A stretch of DNA of 8,377 nt from Beijerinckiaceae bacterium (GTDB taxonomy: Bacteria; Pseudomonadota; Alphaproteobacteria; Rhizobiales; Beijerinckiaceae). Made by a program: the position numbers and the translations under genes. This document shows positions 5,676-8,377 of this stretch, in pieces (position 1 is the first letter of the stretch; each line of letters opens with the position of its first letter). The notes under the pieces are model-generated. The model did no database searches, was not told the origin of the DNA, and worked only from the letters and a program-made list of their open reading frames with translations. The DNA is taken from assembly GCA_947458675.1 (NCBI GenBank), contig CANHAW010000071.1, forward strand, positions 1 through 8,377, in the 5' to 3' direction.

Positions 5676-6641
5676 ATGGCTTTCGAGCGCGACCCCTATC
5701 AATTGTCTTCGCCGCGCATCTTTCTGGTGCGGATGGTGGTTTTCCTGATCCTCGTGGCCTTTGTCGCGTTGATCCTCTATCGGCAGATCATCGTGGCCTT
5801 TCAGGCCAATCCGGGCCTCAATGGGCTCATTCTCGCCGTGCTGGCCATCGGAATTCTGATGGGTCTGCGGCAGGTGATCATTCTGTTTCCCGAAATCGCC
5901 TGGGTGAATGCCTTGCGGCGCGGCAATACCGGGCGTGTCGCCGCCCCGCGTCTGCTCTCGCCAATGGCGCGACTGATGGGCGAGGACGGGTTCCGTGCCA
6001 TTTCGACGGCGACTTTGCGCGCCATTCTCGATTCAATCGGCACAAGGCTCGATGAAGCGCGCGAGATTGCGCGCTATCTCACCGGCCTGCTGGTGTTTCT
6101 GGGCCTGCTCGGCACATTCTGGGGCCTGCTCGAAACAACGGGCTCGATCGGTGGCGTGATCCGCTCCATGCAAAGCGGCGCCGATGCCGCCGTCATGTTC
6201 GACGATCTCAAAAACGGCCTTGCCGCACCGATTCAGGGCATGGCGATTGCCTTCACCTCCTCGCTGTTTGGTCTGGCCGGTTCGCTCATCCTCGGCTTTC
6301 TCGATCTGCAGGCAGGTCAGGCGCAAAACCGCTTTTACACCGAACTCGAAGATGCGCTGTCCTCGCTTGCCGGCGATGGCACCACGCCTGCGAGCGGCCC
6401 CTCATTCATGCCACCCGATCTGATGCTGGCGCTGCAGAAACTGGCTGAAAGCTCGGATCCTGTCGTGGCGCGCACCGCCTCGGCTGCCATGGTCAATCTG
6501 GCTGAGGGCATTCAGGGCCTTGTCCAGCATATGCGCGCCGAACAGCAGATGGTGCGCAAATGGGTTGAGGCGCAAGCCGAACAGCAAGACGACATTCGCA
6601 AACTGCTGGCGCGCATCGCCTCCGAGACGGAGCGGCGCTGA
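5676..6641 (+). CDS. MotA/TolQ/ExbB-type proton-channel protein
   Basis: The 321-residue protein has four predicted membrane helices: about residues 17-36, 50-71, 135-153 and 186-208. The large cytoplasmic loop between helices 2 and 3 (72-134), the GLLGTFWGLLETTG motif in helix 3 and the APIQGMAIAFTSSLFGLAGS motif in helix 4 are the hallmarks of the MotA/TolQ/ExbB family. Such proteins form a pentameric ring that converts ion flow into rotation or force on a partner with one membrane helix. After helix 4 there is a cytoplasmic tail of over 100 residues, helical and rich in Gln and Glu at its end (285-315), unlike short ExbB or TolQ. ATG 5676 is preferred to the TTG at 5670. The stop overlaps the partner gene by one base. 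No flagellar, TonB or Tol genes are adjacent, so naming it MotA, ExbB or TolQ would be a guess. Confidence 0.9.
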   Translation: MAFERDPYQLSSPRIFLVRMVVFLILVAFVALILYRQIIVAFQANPGLNGLILAVLAIGILMGLRQVIILFPEIAWVNALRRGNTGRVAAPRLLSPMARLMGEDGFRAISTATLRAILDSIGTRLDEAREIARYLTGLLVFLGLLGTFWGLLETTGSIGGVIRSMQSGADAAVMFDDLKNGLAAPIQGMAIAFTSSLFGLAGSLILGFLDLQAGQAQNRFYTELEDALSSLAGDGTTPASGPSFMPPDLMLALQKLAESSDPVVARTASAAMVNLAEGIQGLVQHMRAEQQMVRKWVEAQAEQQDDIRKLLARIASETERR

Positions 6642-7660
6642 TGGCGCTCGGCCGCGCAAGACGATCCAGAGGCGGGTTCGATTACTGGCCGGGCTTTGTC
6701 GATGCTTTGTCGACCATGTTGCTCGTCATCATCTTTCTTCTGTCGGTCTTCATGCTGGCGCAATATTTTCTCTCGCGCGAAGTCACCGGCAAGGACAATG
6801 CGCTTCAAAGACTCAATCGGCAGATCGAGGAATTGACTTCGCTTCTGGCGCTGGAGCGCGCCGGCAAGGGCGAGGCGCAATCGACCATTCTGGCGCTTCA
6901 GGCCACGCTCGATGCTGCCGAGCGCGAAAGGCAGCGCCTGCAGGGATTGGCGGAAGCAAGCCGCGGTGGCCTCGATGCCGCCGGCAGCGCTGCCAGTGAG
7001 GCGCGTCGTGCACTCGATTCAGAGCGCCAGCTGTCCGCCCGCGCTTTGGCGCAGGTCGAAATATTGAACCAGCAAATTTCTGCTTTGCGCCGTCAGCTGG
7101 CAGCATTGGAGGATGCGCTCTCGGCCTCGGAGCGGCGCGACCGCGAAAGTCAGGCGCGGATCGCCGATCTCGGCTCGCGGCTGAATGTGGCTCTGGCGCA
7201 GAAAGTTCAGGAACTGGCGCGCTATCGCTCCGATTTCTTCGGGCGGCTGCGCGAGATTCTTGGCCAGCGTCCGGGGATTCGCATTGTCGGCGACAGGTTC
7301 GTGTTCGAAAGCGAAGTTCTGTTTGAGACGGGCCAGTCCTCGCTCAATCCGCAGGGCCGCACGGAACTGGAAAAACTCGCCTCCGCCATTGCCGATCTGG
7401 AGCGCGAAATTCCGCCGGAAATCGCCTGGGTTCTGCGTGTCGATGGCCACACCGACAAGCGTCCGATTGTCGGGCGCACCAATTGGGATCTCTCCTCATC
7501 GCGCGCCATTGCCGTGGTGCAATTTCTCGTCTCACGCGGCGTGTCGCCGCAAAGACTCGTGGCCGCCGGCTTTGGTGAATTCCAGCCCATCGACACGGGC
7601 GAGAATGAAGAGGCGTACCGACGCAACCGTCGTATCGAGTTGAAGCTGACGGAACGATAG
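6641..7660 (+). CDS. MotB-like protein with OmpA-type peptidoglycan-binding domain
   Basis: The 339-residue protein is the likely partner of the MotA-like protein. A short basic N-terminus is followed by one membrane helix (about 22-44) with an Asp at its start (D21 in YWPGFVDALSTMLL), placed like the ion-carrying Asp of MotB. Residues 50-200 are rich in Glu, Arg, Gln and Leu with heptad-like spacing and few prolines, suggesting a long periplasmic coiled coil. Residues 210-337 are an OmpA-type domain: FVFESEVLFETGQSSLNPQG, VDGHTD (267-272), NWDLSSSRA and the closing NRRIELKL. Such domains grip the diaminopimelate of peptidoglycan. The TGATG overlap with the preceding gene implies coupled translation and fixed stoichiometry. 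The coiled coil is far longer than in typical MotB, TolR or ExbD. It is often annotated simply as peptidoglycan-binding protein. Confidence 0.9.
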   Translation: MALGRARRSRGGFDYWPGFVDALSTMLLVIIFLLSVFMLAQYFLSREVTGKDNALQRLNRQIEELTSLLALERAGKGEAQSTILALQATLDAAERERQRLQGLAEASRGGLDAAGSAASEARRALDSERQLSARALAQVEILNQQISALRRQLAALEDALSASERRDRESQARIADLGSRLNVALAQKVQELARYRSDFFGRLREILGQRPGIRIVGDRFVFESEVLFETGQSSLNPQGRTELEKLASAIADLEREIPPEIAWVLRVDGHTDKRPIVGRTNWDLSSSRAIAVVQFLVSRGVSPQRLVAAGFGEFQPIDTGENEEAYRRNRRIELKLTER

Positions 7661-7663
7661 TTC

Positions 7664-7747
7664 CGTCATTGCGAGGAGCCGAAGGCGACGCGGCAATCCA
7701 TCTTCGTGTGCGCGGCTCTGGATTGCTTCGCTTCGCTCGCAATGACG
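7664..7747. repeat. Compound palindromic repeat of the GTCATTGCGAG type
   Basis: The outer arms CGTCATTGCGAG (7664-7675) and CTCGCAATGACG (7736-7747) are perfect 12-base inverted repeats. A second nested pair, GCAATCCA (7693-7700) and TGGATTGC (7719-7726), is also perfect. The intervening arms (GCCGAAGGCGACGCG and GCTTCGCTTCG) pair only in part. This arrangement resembles a dispersed extragenic palindrome found in many alphaproteobacterial genomes. It begins just after the MotB-like stop and lies between two convergent genes, so its transcript could fold into a long hairpin and act as a bidirectional terminator or mRNA-stabilising element. Confidence 0.85.
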
Positions 7748-7756
7748 AAGTGACTT

Positions 7757-8377
7757 TTACTCCACCACCTCTACCTGCGCTTTGCCGGTCTCGAATTGCA
7801 GGCGTGCGAGGCGGGCGTAGAGGCCGCCTTTGGCGACGAGTTCGGCATGTGTGCCTTCCTCGACGATAGCCCCCTCATCCATCACAAGAATGCGGTCGGC
7901 CTTCAGCACGGTGGCGAGACGATGCGCGATCACCAGCGTCGTGCGGTCCTGCATGATATTTTCCAGCGCTGCCTGCACGAGCACTTCATTTTCGGCATCG
8001 AGCGCCGATGTCGCCTCGTCGAGCAGCAGGATCGGCGCATCTTTCAAAATGGCGCGGGCAATGGCGAGGCGCTGGCGCTGGCCACCTGAAAGCGTCACGC
8101 CGCGCTCTCCCACAAGGGCTTCATAACCGCCATCGAGTGCCGCGATAAATTCGGAGGCTGCCGCGCGCTCGGCTGCCCCGCGCACATCTTCCATGCTCGC
8201 ATCGGGCCGGCCATAGCGAATGTTTTCAGCAATGCTGGCGCCGAAAATCACCGGGTCTTGCGGCACCAGCGCAAGACGCGTGCGCAATTGCGCCGGATCG
8301 GTCATGCGCAGATCGATTCCATCGACCCTCACTTGGCCCGATGTGGGATCGTAAAAACGCATCAGCAATTGGAAGAC
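7757..8377 (-). CDS. ABC exporter, ATP-binding C-terminal part (cut by window edge)
   Basis: Only the last 206 residues are in the window; the gene reads in from the right edge as [14 protein letters not shown]. The nucleotide-binding domain is clear: Q-loop VPQDPVIFG (38-46), signature [14 protein letters not shown] (96-109), Walker [13 protein letters not shown] (116-127), D-loop, and H-loop VIAHRLATV (149-157). The Walker A motif and the transmembrane domain lie beyond the edge. The wording [21 protein letters not shown] and the [20 protein letters not shown] run are typical of ABCB-type exporters (MsbA-like), which fuse membrane and ATPase domains and move lipids or drugs outward. Substrate cannot be told. 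The gene ends with TAA at 7757-7759, convergent with the MotA/OmpA operon and separated from it by the palindrome. The apparent TTG start at 8368 is an artefact of truncation. Confidence 0.93.
   Translation of the reverse strand, partial: VFQLLMRFYDPTSGQVRVDGIDLRMTDPAQLRTRLALVPQDPVIFGASIAENIRYGRPDASMEDVRGAAERAAASEFIAALDGGYEALVGERGVTLSGGQRQRLAIARAILKDAPILLLDEATSALDAENEVLVQAALENIMQDRTTLVIAHRLATVLKADRILVMDEGAIVEEGTHAELVAKGGLYARLARLQFETGKAQVEVVE

Noticed and set aside
4653..5702. Long - strand open frame opposite the inositol-monophosphatase gene
   Set aside because: The + strand reading has all metal-site motifs, so the antisense frame is a codon-bias shadow.
5676..7660. Zorya-type anti-phage system (ZorA/ZorB resemble MotA and an OmpA-domain protein)
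   Set aside because: No helicase, nuclease or ZorC-like gene follows: the next gene is a convergent ABC exporter. The upstream neighbours are metabolic and envelope genes, and the long ZorA coiled-coil tail is not matched.

Overview
This 8.4 kb window looks like chromosomal DNA from an alphaproteobacterium, probably of the order Hyphomicrobiales (Rhizobiales). The grounds are high GC with GC-rich third codon positions, a 6S RNA next to a 5-formyltetrahydrofolate cyclo-ligase gene, candidate promoters resembling the alphaproteobacterial CTTGAC-N17-CTATAT form, the rhizobial flavour of the YebC and inositol-monophosphatase proteins, and a GTCATTGCGAG-type dispersed palindrome. The genus cannot be named from the sequence alone. 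Gene density is very high: seven of the intergenic gaps are under 100 bases and no stretch over 300 bases lacks a gene.

Layout. The left end (1-1610, + strand) carries 6S RNA, then 5-formyltetrahydrofolate cyclo-ligase, then a YmdB/TIGR00282 metallophosphoesterase whose ribosome-binding site overlaps the stop of the gene before it. At 1615-2196 a compact toxin-antitoxin cassette is inserted, with its own promoter: a Phd/StbD-type antitoxin overlapping by 11 bases a RelE toxin that keeps all the key RelE residues. At 2209-3018 comes yebC, with its own promoter candidate.

From 3027 to 7660 a tightly spaced + strand run follows: a thiamine-phosphate-synthase-like barrel protein that has lost the family's substrate-binding motifs, a secreted Sel1-repeat protein (start codon overlapping the previous stop), an inositol-monophosphatase family enzyme, a four-helix MotA/TolQ/ExbB-type membrane protein, and a MotB-like protein with one membrane helix, a long coiled coil and an OmpA-type peptidoglycan-binding domain (start overlapping the previous stop). 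The last two almost certainly form an ion-driven motor complex that reaches into the periplasm, whose job is not clear from sequence. A large compound palindrome (7664-7747) separates this run from a convergent ABC exporter gene on the - strand, cut off by the right edge.

Most of the window is housekeeping. The parts most worth a second look are the uncharacterised MotA/OmpA motor pair and its conserved-looking neighbours, the apparently non-catalytic ThiE-like protein, the RelE/StbD module and its promoter-spanning inverted repeat, and a hairpin that competes with the closing stem of 6S RNA.
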